Assembly: GCA_020726505.1 (NCBI GenBank)
Contig: JAHLEZ010000034.1
Span: forward strand, 186,001 to 250,000
Length of the DNA: 64,000 nt
Direction of reading: 5' to 3'
From: Leptodontidium sp. MPI-SDFR-AT-0119
Taxonomy: Eukaryota; Ascomycota; Leotiomycetes; Helotiales; Leptodontidiaceae
In this document: positions 23,021 to 33,353 of the stretch, in pieces
Position numbering within the stretch: the first letter of the stretch is position 1
Layout of the letters: the number at the start of each line of letters is the position of its first letter
Translations under genes and position numbers: made by a program
Notes under the pieces: generated by a model
Told to the model about the DNA's origin: nothing
Seen by the model: the letters and a program-made list of their open reading frames with translations, nothing else
Databases searched by the model: none

Positions 23021-23719
23021 TAACTTATAACTCGAATGAAACGTGAATTAAATATAATTAAGCTGCCGGTACTTTCCTCACTTTCGCAAAATCTTTTTTC
23101 GTCGTAATATATCTGTTCTTATAATTGTCTCGTTTATAAAACGGCCCCTTTTCTAATACCCCTTCGGACGATTTTAAGTTTTAATAAAAAAAGTCCACTT
23201 CTTTAATCTATTAGTTTCGAATATAAATGATTTATAATTAAGTGTATAATAGTAATATCTATATCGTGTGAAAACAGCTAGAAAGGTCTTATTTATATAA
23301 TCGAAATGGAATTTCTCGCGAATCTATTTAAGACTTATTTGACGGTGATTAAAATAGCTTGTAAACTACTTAATTATCTCTTTAACTTGAGTATTTAATA
23401 TTTTTAGAGGAGCGTTAAGAGGCTTTAATAACCGGTTTAGTTTCTCGAGGAAATACTAAGCTAAAGAGCGTGGGATACTAAGCTTTCGAGAGGCAGCACG
23501 TTAAGAGTATCCCTCTTTAAGAAGGGTCTTAAACCGTACGCGAGTAAGTGTATCGTGTATTTAAGGCATTATTATAATAATTAATAAGTACTAACTAACT
23601 AAGTAGAGGCATTAATTTAATGTTAAGGGCATTGTATTCTCGTACCTTCGATCATTCTCACCGCCTTGCTAGGGTGGACGAGACCCACTTACTACCCCCT
23701 TCCGTACTAAGCTTTACCG

Positions 23720-24450
23720 AGCTTTACCGAGCTTTCTCGAGGCTATTACGTCTCTCGTAACGTCTGAAGCTAATCCTATTTAGGTATCGTAATGGAGCTA
23801 ATGGCTTGGCTAACCGGCTACCATTACAGTAACCCGCGAAGCTTTTTATATACTTGCGCTTAAAGATCAACTCGAATTCCTTATTACGAAGCAGGTTTAG
23901 CGGTTCTTTGCTAATCGACTTGCCCTCCTAGTTATTGTTCTTATCAACGATTATAATTACAACATGAATAGTATGAATCGCGCAGATTAGTTAAGAGCTG
24001 AGTTTAATACAAGGCAGGCGACACGACGTAGCTGGTTACCTTACTTCTTTTTACTCCTTGATTCGGCTATTATTAACGCCTTCTTATTATAAAAATGAGA
24101 GCTACAATTAAAAGTAGTTGGTCGATAATTTAAGGACCAATGTTCCTATCGCCAAATTTAGGGAGTTTCTCATCGAAGACCTCGTTAGCGTAGAGGCACT
24201 AGCATCTCGTCGTAATAGCCCTATTCGAGTTTACTAAAGTAGCAAGCTTGTTAAGCCTAATATTGTACGATATGCGGCTCGCCATTACGTTATATAAGGT
24301 TATAATAATATAGTAAGATACTACTACTATTAATATAAGGTCTCTAAAGGCAGTATAAAAAAAAATGCGGAGATTCGGCAGAGTTAAAAGAGTTGTGTTA
24401 AGTGCTCTTTGTCTCTTTGTAAAGGATGCTTTAAAGCATACTATTCTTAC
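23720..24450 (+). pseudogene. piggyBac-like transposase remnant
   Basis: Plus-strand frames between about 23890 and 24120 read DYNYNMNSMNRAD, LRAEFNTRQATRRSWLPYF and then LLLDSAIINAF. This matches the conserved region after the last catalytic Asp of piggyBac transposases (DYNKYMGGVDxxDQ and WWxxxFxxxLDxxxxNAxI). Further downstream (about 24385-24440) a Cys-rich CVKCSLCLCKGCF resembles the C-terminal zinc-binding tail of that family. Many stops are present. The N-terminal part and the element ends were not found; the neighbouring Tc1/mariner element may have truncated it. Confidence 0.6.
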
Positions 24451-25375
24451 TAATTTTTGTATTAATATCTATGTTTTTCGTCATTTTTAGTAGTTGCCCT
24501 TTAAATTTTATACCAGATACAAGTTGCTTTACTTTCTTAAGCTTTGGGTAGCAAATCTTGCGTTATTTCGCTGGTGGAGCCTTATTTATTTCTGAAGATC
24601 TTACCTATAGTTATAGCTTTAATTATCTTAGTTACTCTACTTTAGCGTGCACCGATAAAACCTATCTTTTGAGGGTGGAAGGGATAGGTATGGGTATGCC
24701 GTGCTTAACATTGAGCTCAAGGCAAATGGGTATGTGTGGGTTTTCGTAGCAAGGCACTGCAACAGGCAGATGAATGTTCGATTGAATGGATAGCTCTTGC
24801 CATGAGCGATTGGAATACTGGGAAAAGCAATGCCGTGCTCAAGCGTCGCAATTGAGGTTGATATTATAGGTATTCAAGGTCTAAATGGGTACTTTTGGAT
24901 TTGGAATATTCGTGGCAGACTTGATCAACAGACGAAACATCAGGTAACAACTTGTGGGATGCTTCTGCCCAACGTGCAAGTCGAATAGATCGCTTCGGTT
25001 ACTATTGCGAGTGCAGTTGAAGGCAAAGAGAGCTTGTACAGGTGTGCTGGAGTGTTCGAATTTGGGTCGGCTGGGAGTCGAAATATTGGTCCGAATGCGC
25101 GATTTGAGGAATTTCGAGGCTTGAGGTTCGTAGAAGGCGTAGAATGAACGTATCTTTCTTGTTTAATCTATGCCTTGCGTAGGTCACCAGAAAATAGTGT
25201 GTCTTTTGATCTTGTTGAAGAATTTAAGTGTGGTAGAATGCATGTTGATTTTTCTATGAAGTTGGGTGCGCTGATGTTGGAATCCACGCGCCAGGACCCC
25301 GTCATGTGACAGGTCGCATATCTCTAGCATATCTCTAAATATACTTTCCTCCTTCTGTACTGGGGACCTGCTCCT
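24451..25375. other. no gene seen
   Basis: AT-rich at the left and more balanced at the right. Frames at 24558-24749 and 25002-25187 lack support. Confidence 0.4.
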
Positions 25376-25982
25376 TTACTCAATACGCATACTGGTAGGA
25401 TATTTGTCCAGACGCCCATAATCCACGTATATAACATAGCTTACGAATCTGCAAAGTGCTCCCACAGATAACAACAGGATGACCGCAGCTGACATCAACA
25501 GATTGTCAGCATTGCCAAAGCCTTGCAACAAAGCTGGCCAAACATCCGGTATCTTGTCCCGGTTATGAGCCAACGAGATCAACGCCACCAACGGAAGGAC
25601 CCCCTGAATGATAGCTCTCATCCATGAACTCTTTCGCCCCTCAGCCTGTGCCGTCCTAGCAATGATGGAGTCAAAAGTTTGGACTGCATTATGATATCCC
25701 TTCAAGCGACCAACTAGCAGCTTTGATAGAATATCTCGAGCATCTGAAGAATGGGCAGCCTCTTCGAACACAACAGTTGCATCTTGGCCCGCTACCTCAA
25801 CAATGATGTCTTTTCCTCCTGGATGATCTTCGAGGAACTTGGTGACTTCGTAGACTTCAGAGTATCAGTGTCCGGCTTTTGGAACTTAAGAGATGAGGGA
25901 TATAACCATTTCCGTGCAGAACAATCCAAGTATCAGCCTCGTTGTTGTGGACCTTAATCTCTTCCCAGGCGATCGTCGCCAT
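25376..25982 (-). CDS. membrane-anchored cytochrome b5
   Basis: Two exons, 25907-25982 and 25376-25854, with a 52-nt intron (donor GTTATA, acceptor GAAG), give 184 residues from ATG 25982 to TAA 25376. The N-terminal domain is cytochrome b5: MATIAWEEIKVHN, then FLEDHPGG with heme ligand His36, and FEEAAHSSDA with the second ligand His60. Their 24-residue spacing is the family norm. Two hydrophobic segments follow (IIQGVLPLVALISLA and LLMSAAVILLLSVGALCRF), so the protein is anchored in the membrane, presumably the ER, with the heme domain in the cytosol. It would pass electrons to desaturases, hydroxylases or P450s. It lies about 1 kb from the cluster regulator and 5 kb from a P450, so it may support the pathway, but housekeeping use cannot be excluded. 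Confidence 0.88.
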
Positions 25983-27047
25983 AGTGGAATGGTCTCGATT
26001 AGGGCTAGAGTCTGTCTGTAAATGATAGTTGTTTTGTGTTTTTGAATTTAGTGACTTGAAAGAATGCTCAAAGCTGGGCCGTTGAAGGTTTATTCTGTTT
26101 AGCCCTTATAAGGTTTCTCTGCAATTCCCACTAACGCAACTCCTCTGCACCGGCTGATAGATGCGGCATTTCCGGAAACCGTTTATCTACTCTGTTTTGA
26201 GACGTGGCATCTGCAGCTACCTTGATGAGTACATCTCTTTGAAGTCATCCGAACCAGAACCAAACCAAAAATGGGCTAGTCCTTTCACGGTTACTGCAGA
26301 CGAAACTTCGGGCTTTATGATGGCCATGTAAATTGGACCGGACAAGATATCGAATGTCTGGAGGGAGATGTTCAAGCCCGAGCAGAAGCGGCATTGTCAC
26401 TAGAGCTGAGATATTTTCATGAGGTGCACGTTACAAGCACAAAGACACTTAACTCTCATGTGTTGGAACAGTGGATACATACATAACCCGGTTGAAACCC
26501 GACGAGATATCTATGAGGAAGTCAGTGCGTCCCTGTGGGTATTACTCTGTTGAGTTAAGAGCCTCGACCCCCTTGTCGCATAATGGCACTGTTCTCCACT
26601 AAAATAGAGTGCTGCCCGCGCATTTCTAGAGTCCTATTTTCTATTTGGACTCCTCCGTAAGCGACAGGGCCTCCTTCCTTGTGTAAGGGAGTCCTGAATG
26701 GCCTGTATGTAAGATTAGTAATTTACGAGCCGTGCACCTCGCCCAAGTAGGCAATAACCCCCCACTGCGAAGTAAGCCCGCCACTGTCGGCTTACTTCGC
26801 AGTCAGAACTTCGCGGTCAGAAGCAGCGCGATAATTATTCCATGTTCTCGCTTTCGCCCCCTTTCGCGCCCCCACTGCACACAGTTCAAGCCCGGCAATC
26901 ACCACCACCACCACCACTATCACCACCACTACCGACTATTTATGGTTTGTAGCACTGACCTGGTCCGTCCCTCCCATCCCATTCCATTCCATCCTATCGC
27001 ATCTCAAATCCGAGCCAGCCGCTGCCCTCTCGCCGTCGTTGGTCCTC
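25983..27047. other. divergent intergenic region between cytochrome b5 and the regulator
   Basis: About 1 kb separates the two oppositely transcribed genes. It contains a perfect inverted repeat (26765-26802) and a CAC-repeat patch at 26900-26935. No gene is supported. Confidence 0.5.
26765..26802. promoter_or_regulatory. perfect 14-bp inverted repeat upstream of the regulator
   Basis: CTGCGAAGTAAGCC (26765-26778) is repeated in inverse at 26789-26802 with a 10-nt spacer. It lies about 245 bp before the regulator ATG. It could be an operator-like dyad for a dimeric zinc-cluster protein, or a stub of a mobile element; the sequence alone does not decide. Confidence 0.4.
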
Positions 27048-28892
27048 ATGGCCTCGCCCGACGACATCCAGGAGACCTGTGGTGTCTGCTGCAAAGCCTT
27101 CACTCGTAGTAAGCTGCTCCTTTCCTCTTATGTCACTCTGCTCTGTTCTGTTCTGTTCTGTTCTGCTGGTTCTCATGCTCTTTGTCTCTTAAAGAAGACC
27201 TCCGCGACCGGCACCAGCGCCGCTGCATCGCCCGGATCGGTCAACCTCGCTCCTCGAGGCAGAAATCATGTGCCCGCTGTGTCGCCTCGAAACTCAAATG
27301 CGACCTCTCCCAACCCGCTTGCTGGAGATGCTGTGCTCGTCGTCCCCCCGCGCCCTGCATCTATCCCACCAAGTCGTCCACCGCCGCCGCCAACAACGAC
27401 GACTCGGGGACTATCGATTTGTATCTCTTCCCCCAGGCCACGTTAGATGACGCAGCATCAGGAACGCTGGTCACGAGCACCTCGTTGCATCCCGAGACCC
27501 TGTTGACGCATAGCCTAACAACCAGCGGGGACAATTCGTGTAATTTCGACGACTACCACGATCTCTTCGGTTCCTCATGGCCCATCCCCCCCAGTGTCAG
27601 CAGCCAGATTGATGTCCGGCACTTATGGGCGCTCGGGAAAAATACTGCCGCCCCAGATGTCGTGTTTGAAGACCAGTCTACTGGGTCATCCATCTCCAGC
27701 GACCCGACTGCCACCAGTGCACAGATGTCTCAAGTTGTCGAGTATCCCCAAGCGTCCAGCCGAGACACGGCCCAGACTAGCCCAGATCTGCTCCACTTAG
27801 ACCAGACGGTCGAGTGGTTAGATGACGTCCACCGGAGCGGCAGTCTGGTCGCTGCTCCCCAAGTCGTTGACAGAGATACCCAAAATTCCCATTCGTATTC
27901 TGGGCAAGGATACGGGTCGACAGAGAATCCGGCCCCGAAGTTCATGGGTACCAAGGAAATGCTGGATAGCTTACGTTCGTATCCAATCAACATGCTCCAG
28001 AAAGACTATAACCCCCCCTTTCTGCATCATACTCTGTATCGTTGCTCAGAGGGTGGCTTGGATGAATGGGTAGCTGTTGCTTTATGCTGTGTGGGTGCCA
28101 TGAAAACCGTAACAGAGAAAAGCGCTGGGTTTGTGGGCAGCATGATAAGTCAACAGCGAGACGCTCTTGTGGCTGGTTTTGTAAGCCTGTTCTCTGTGTT
28201 ACTCCCTCTTGCGTTGACCTCTATGAATAGCATTCCACGAAATCCCTGACCAGTAGGCTCGCAGCCATCCACGCAGTGCACATATACCAGCTACTAGGTC
28301 TACTCTTCTCGGAGTGTTATATTGCACGCCGCCAAATCAAAGAAGCAGAAATGAATCATTCTTTCTTCCTGAAGGTGTGCAATACCTCCATGAATTTTTA
28401 CCAGACTCTAATTATACATTTGATAAGACTGTGCGTTGGACAACCCAGGAGTACTTGCGACAACATGGCTCTCTTTCAGCGAACCAAGAAAACTGGAAAG
28501 AATGGTGCGAAGCCGAGACCCTGCGTCGAACCCTTCTAGTAGTCCACGTCAGCAATCTTCTAGGCATCTGTTTCGAAACGCACAACAAATTCTTCTACGA
28601 GCCACTAGACGATGCCCTCATTGATTCGCTATGGCTTCCCGCCCCTGATATAGTATGGGAAGCCATCAACGAGCAGGAATGGAAGAAGGCAAAGGAGACT
28701 GCCGGCTATAGCACGTGCGATCGACTCACAGTATCCGCGCTCCTCGAACAGTATCACGGTGGTGATGACGGTGTCTACTTCGATGGAGCGGTGCAGAGAT
28801 TTGAGGATCTGCCGGAGCTGACGAGATTGGTTTTGAGCTGTATAGCAATAAATAGGTCTGGAGGGCTTATCACCTCGAGTGTTTTCAACTAA
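27048..28892 (+). CDS. C2H2 + Zn2Cys6 transcription factor
   Basis: Four exons (27048-27108, 27195-28180, 28231-28374, 28428-28892) join in phase to give 551 residues. Introns are 86, 50 and 53 nt. Intron 1 splits a C2HC-type finger (Cys11, Cys14, His27, Cys31: CGVCCKAFTR then KDLRDRHQRRC). A fungal Zn(II)2Cys6 cluster follows at once (Cys46, 49, 56, 63, 66, 75; spacing 2-6-6-2-8). This tandem arrangement is a known class of fungal regulators, many of them in secondary-metabolite clusters. The rest has an acidic/Ser-rich middle and a helical C-terminal part (RLAAIHAVHIYQLLGLLFSE) resembling the fungal-specific regulatory domain, but short. It sits at the edge of the P450/MIO-enzyme cluster and is the natural candidate for its regulator. 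Nuclear location is inferred. Confidence 0.85.
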
Positions 28893-29171
28893 GGATTATT
28901 TTAGAGCTTTGGGACAGATATAGACAGACAGGTTAGATTACTGGGAGTACGGCCCGTTTGAGGTATTTTGTAGTCTTTTGAAAGATGAAATTGGGATGGT
29001 TATTTCTACATGATTGTAGAATTGCTCGTACGCATGCATCATCAGATTTTTAGACCTCATATTTTTGGCACTTGTCGATGATACAAATAACAAGTCCCAA
29101 ATCTGGTCAAAGTTGGCTAGGTCTGGGCAGGCCATGGAAACGAGTTCACTGCGTCCACGATGCATTGCTAA
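28893..29171. other. 3' flank of the regulator, no gene seen
   Basis: Nothing recognisable before the hAT insertion. Confidence 0.4.
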
Positions 29172-29179
29172 GCAACAAA

Positions 29180-29969
29180 CAGGGTGGGGAGAAAAAATTA
29201 AGTTACTTAAATAAAAATTAAGTTACTTTAATTAAATTAAATTAAAATTTGAATAACAACCTGACTTAATTAAATTAAAGTAACTTAAAAGTTACTTAAT
29301 TTTTTACTTAATTTTTTACTTAATTTATTATAACAAATTTAATTAATATATAACTCTTAATATATAAACCCTGCTTCTTCTATATTTGTATTAGGCTCTT
29401 TATTAGGCTCTTTTTCTTCCTCTATAATAGCACCCCAGCTTCTTAAACACATTATTATATTAAATGTGTCTTTATTTAATCTATTCCTTAGTGTGACGGT
29501 TGGGAGCGCCCAGAGCCTCATTTCTGGTATGCCAGCTAACCGAGCCTTACCAAGATTAATTGGACCCATGGCGCTCCCCCTTTTTATATATAGAGCTCTT
29601 CTCTCCTTACCTTCTTTCCTCTATAGTTGTAGATTCTAAGAAGACTCTTGTTATCTTCATATGTCTGGTGTTTATATGTGAGGCCGCTGTCACACGTGAT
29701 TACTGTCTTTCCAGAGCAAGCGTCACACACGAAGGCTCTGGAAGCTAAGATAAGCTAAATCCTTATCCATTGGCCAAGAGGAACGTACGCTGGCTTAAGG
29801 TTATCTTTCTTATCTTAGCGCCCCTCTTCAAATTATGCAACTCTTACTTAAGTCATAATTAAGTTACTTTAATTAAATTAAATTAAAATATAATTAACGA
29901 TTAAGTTACTTAAGTTTAATTTAAAGTAAGTATAGTTACTTTAATTTAATTTAATTAATTCCCACCCTG
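29180..29969 (-). mobile_element. hAT transposon with transposase C-terminal remnant (790 bp)
   Basis: A perfect 8-bp target duplication GCAACAAA flanks the element (29172-29179 and 29970-29977). The ends are inverted (CAGGGTGGGGA on the left; CAGGGTGGGAA read inward from the right), with sub-terminal TTAAGTTACTT and TTAATTTAATT repeats. The minus strand at 29435-29488 encodes RNRLNKDTFNIIMCLRSW. This matches the conserved hAT C-terminal dimerisation motif (RNRLxPDTxxxxxCLKSW). The copy is therefore an internally deleted derivative of an autonomous hAT element. It lies between the regulator and the first P450. Confidence 0.88.
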
Positions 29970-29977
29970 GCAACAAA

Positions 29978-30338
29978 TGATCCATTATCAAGATACAATG
30001 AGGAACAGCGCATTAAAAACAACGATGTAGCGATACGATCAAGTGTAAGAAGTTTTCCATTACAGTGGCTCGGATAAGGGACTTTGTATCCTCGCTATTT
30101 CAAATCTTCACAGGTGTATCATATGAGTTTGAGGAGGTTACATGATTGAAATCTAGGTAATTGGACATAAAATCTCACGCTGCGCTCAATTTAATCAAAT
30201 TTGACAACTTAATCGGATTTCATCCAAAAGGGTATTTAATGAACTAAGCCAGTGTACCCAGATCTTGCCCAAAATCTTTCCCCAATATCGCGATAGTAAC
30301 GAGAGCAAAGTTTCCCATGCGGCTCAGGCAGATTGCGC
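29978..30338. other. 3' flank of the P450, no gene seen
   Basis: AT-rich spacer between the hAT element and the P450 stop codon. Confidence 0.4.
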
Positions 30339-32054
30339 TCAAATGTTGCGAAGAGAAAACCGAACATTAAGCTTCGGTAACTCCCACAACACATATAGTG
30401 TACTCTGTCGTTCAAGATTAACACACGGGTCCTCCAGCTCCCAATCAAACGCAAACACCAACTTCGCCAACACAATCCGCATCTCCAACTGCGCCATGTT
30501 GATGCCAAAACAGCCCCTCACGCCAGGCACAAACGCCAAATTGACAAGCCTCCGATCATGCTTCTCCTCAATCCACCTCTCGGGCTTGAAAGCCCTCGGT
30601 TCCGAGAAGTTGCGCGGATCCTGCGCAAGCAGCCGCACGTCCGCAGACACCAGCACTCCCGCGGGGATGAACTGCCCGTCGACGGTCTCGCCGGGCGATT
30701 CGCGAGGTGGTCCCCACGGGATTGGAGGAAGCATGCGTAGACCTTCTTCAAGCACTGCTTTTAGATAGGGAAGCCGCGCTGTGGCCTCGCCGTCGATTTC
30801 GGAGCTGTCTTTGAACGAGGAGCGGATTTCGCTCTTCAGCTTGTCGAAGCAGTGCGGGTTTTGGGCCAGCAGAGTCGTGGTCGCTGCTAGTGTGAGGGCA
30901 GTGGTTGTTGCGCCAGCGACCATGAAGACGCTGGCGTGCGAGGCAAGCTCGGCGTCGCTGAACTCGCCTTTGAGGACGTGCGAGAAGAAATCCTCGCGTG
31001 CGAGATCCGTGATGGCTTTTCGTTTTTGGATCTTTTCCATGGTGAGAGAGCGGTGCATGGCGTAGATGCCGGCGTCGTTCTTGGACATCATGAAGGGACC
31101 GAGGAGCTTGAGGATCGGAAGACGCTCGAAGAGGCCGGGGAGGATTTGGATGAAATTGGCCTTGATGATCACGGAGGTCCAGAAATGCGTCTTAGCGTTC
31201 TTTACGGCGTCGAATGACTCGCCGAATGCAAGTTCACCTGGAGTGGAGTGATTAGTCTTGTTTCTCATAGAAGCGGAAATTATAGAGAACCAACCAAGAA
31301 TATCAAAAGTAACCCAATTAAAAGCATCCGTCACGTCAACCGCGCCTCGTCCCTTGCCACGTAGATTTTTGATGGTTTCCACAAACATATCCGCGTACTG
31401 ATGGATGACGCTTTCCTGATTGCGCAGAGCTCGGGGGCTGAAGCCGGGAGTCAACAGATCACGAGATTTTTGAGCTGCGTCAACGTCCATGATATGGGTC
31501 TGGCCGGGCGTATCGATGGTTTTCCAGAAATATTTCGTCTTGGGAAACAACTTACGTCCTTTGGTGGGCTGCGCATAGATATCTCGGAATGCTTGTGGTG
31601 ATCTGAATGACAGGTCATTCGGAGCCGTTCGAACAATGTCCCCTGGGGGTGTTAGTCTCTCTCTGAGCAGAACTAGGTCGGGTAGAATTATTGCCCACCA
31701 TATTGAGCATGAGTGCGTTCCAGAATTGCCGGCCATCGTCCACTCGTCCAAGCCCAGGCATACCAGAACTGCCGGGCATTAACATACGATCTGACGAGTG
31801 TAGAGACTCGGTCATTAGAATGCTGGGCTATGTCTTACATTTGAAATAGCTGCAAATCGAGGCCCAGGATATTTCGCCAGTGGATGGAACCAGAAGGTAT
31901 AGATAATCCAACCCACAGAGTAGACGATGACCTGTACCACCCATTCGTTAAAAGCTACCCACAAAAGTGTCAGAAATTCCCATACCGAAAAGACTACAAA
32001 AAGCGGTGCGGCAGCAGACAGCTTGACATCGTAGACATCACTAAAGGACGACAT
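30339..32054 (-). CDS. cytochrome P450 monooxygenase (first)
   Basis: Four exons (31839-32054, 31699-31768, 31295-31642, 30339-31237) keep frame through introns of 70, 56 and 57 nt and give 510 residues. The N-terminus has a hydrophobic anchor and a proline hinge (HPLAKYPGPRF). Intron 1 uses an acceptor that yields NFWYAWAWTSGRWP, typical of fungal P450s. Then come VRTAPNDLSF, FDILGELAFGESF, the I-helix AGATTTALTL with its Thr pair, the K-helix EEGLR (ExxR), FKPERW, and the heme loop FVPGVRGCFG with Cys454. All key residues are present, so the enzyme should be active at the ER membrane. The general look is that of fungal secondary-metabolism P450s (CYP58/65-like); the substrate is unknown. 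It is transcribed away from the rest of the cluster. Confidence 0.9.
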
Positions 32055-32574
32055 GATTGCTTGAAGAATACTGGAGTGGCGCTAGGTGTCTCACAAAAGT
32101 TTTGTTCTACCACGTCGTATTTTTTGAAGAGGATATTGTATAGAATATAATGAGAGACACCGCGGAGAACCTGCCAAAGTGTGTCTTGAAATGCAACCTG
32201 GTAGTCAGCGAAGCCGATCCGGTACAATGCTCGAGTGTCACTCAACTTTGACGACGAAGAGTGGCCTGGTCAGAAGCTAGCGTGAAGTTCTCAGATAAGG
32301 ACAGTATATCGAGTAGATGGATTTGACATGAATTCAAAGATGGGCCGCTAAAATCAACAGCATCAATATCGACTGGGGTAAACAAGCTAGCGATGCCTAT
32401 CCCCGCCGTGCTCTGCAGGCGCCAGAAGAGTGGCTTTCTAGTTTGGTTATCACGAATCTCTGTATCTTGATTATGAATCCCAGTACTTTTGCAGATGTAC
32501 GAAGATAAAGCGGCCACCTTCCCCAGGAAGGTAGTATTAGCGGATTCCCCACCAACCCCATTCGAACTAAAGTA
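32055..32574. other. 5' region of the first P450, no gene seen
   Basis: A minus-strand frame at 31994-32245 runs through the start of the P450 in another frame and looks fortuitous. No other gene is supported before the MITE at 32575. Confidence 0.4.
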
Positions 32575-32713
32575 CAGTAAGATGCCAAAAGTATTCGTAC
32601 CCCCCTTTGTAAAACCCACTTTTCTTGGGCAGTGATATTGCTCGTTCAGTCATCTAATACATGTTATTGGCCGCTGGGTACAAGGGGGTGTGCGAAAACT
32701 TATGGCATCTTAC
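32575..32713 (+). mobile_element. MITE copy A (about 139 bp, Tc1/mariner type)
   Basis: Begins after TA with CAGTAAGATGCCAAAAGTAT and ends with the inverse of this motif (ACTTATGGCATCTTAC). It is nearly identical to the reverse complement of 36935-37075. The last bases (expected CTG-TA) are altered. Immediately beyond, at 32717-32744, TA-CAGTGAGGTGCCATAAGA looks like the end of another related element pointing the other way. Confidence 0.8.
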
Positions 32714-32744
32714 AGCTACAGTGAGGTGCCATAAGAGTTCGCAC

Positions 32745-33353
32745 AGTCCGTGTAGGCTGATCCAATTAGAATCGCCCAAACGGCCTGAGTAGAAACTCTG
32801 GTTGGCTCAGCGGAGCGGGCCAGCACGGACCCGTGCGAACCCTTGTGGCACCCCACTGGACTCGCATCTGCAGACCCGCTCCCGCCCGCGAGCGGCCCGA
32901 AGCCACTGACAGGCCTTCAGATCTACGCTAATGCAGTCACTCAACTCCGAGAGTACGTCGGATTTCCGATGCAACTTCGGAGTATTTTGGCAGTCAAACT
33001 CCCCACCATGCAATTGCGCTGCAAAACGCGTCTACGAGATGATCTCACAATGGCATGATATCACGCCACGTTTGGGCAATTTGAGGCTTTCCCTTTTTTG
33101 AGGATGAAGGATTTGAAGACATGGGCTATGTGAAATTCACCATGCGATGGAACAAGAGCTATCTTCAATTCTGCATTGTGTTTTATCTGTCAGCACTAAC
33201 TCCTGCTGTCCCTATCTCATGTCGCCAAGGCGAGGGCGCTCATGCAGACCCGGATAGGCCCCATAGCTATCGCCACAGGAAGTTCTCTAGACTGACGTGC
33301 AAAGGATCGGTAGGCTTGCAGTGGAATCCGAACAGAGAACTAAGCAGACCATC
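32745..33353. other. intergenic, no gene seen
   Basis: Frames in this stretch show no recognisable family. It may include decayed sequence of the related element that starts at 32719. Confidence 0.35.

Larger units (their letters stand above)
15848..23704 (-). mobile_element. Tc1/mariner element split by a retrotransposon
   Basis: The outer ends are inverted repeats of about 33 bp with few mismatches: CGTAAGGGGGTAGTAAGTGG on the left and, read inward from the right, CGGAAGGGGGTAGTAAGTGG. Both are bordered by TA (15846-15847 and 23705-23706), as expected for this superfamily. The minus strand between 16000 and 16420 still reads like the transposase C-terminal half. It has a KDNSNVHEKK stretch where the catalytic aspartate motif normally lies, then WPPCSLNLNPI matching the WPPxSPDLNPI motif. 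The upstream half of the transposase is recognisable beyond 23021. Removing the LTR element and one copy of its target duplication leaves about 1258 bp, a normal size. Stops throughout show it is dead. Confidence 0.8.

Noticed and set aside
31643..31698. Reading through P450 intron 2 as coding
   Set aside because: Splicing here gives the conserved YG-DIVRTAPN join; read-through breaks the family pattern.
31994..32245. 83-codon frame upstream of the first P450
   Set aside because: It overlaps the P450 first exon in another frame and begins with a non-ATG codon.
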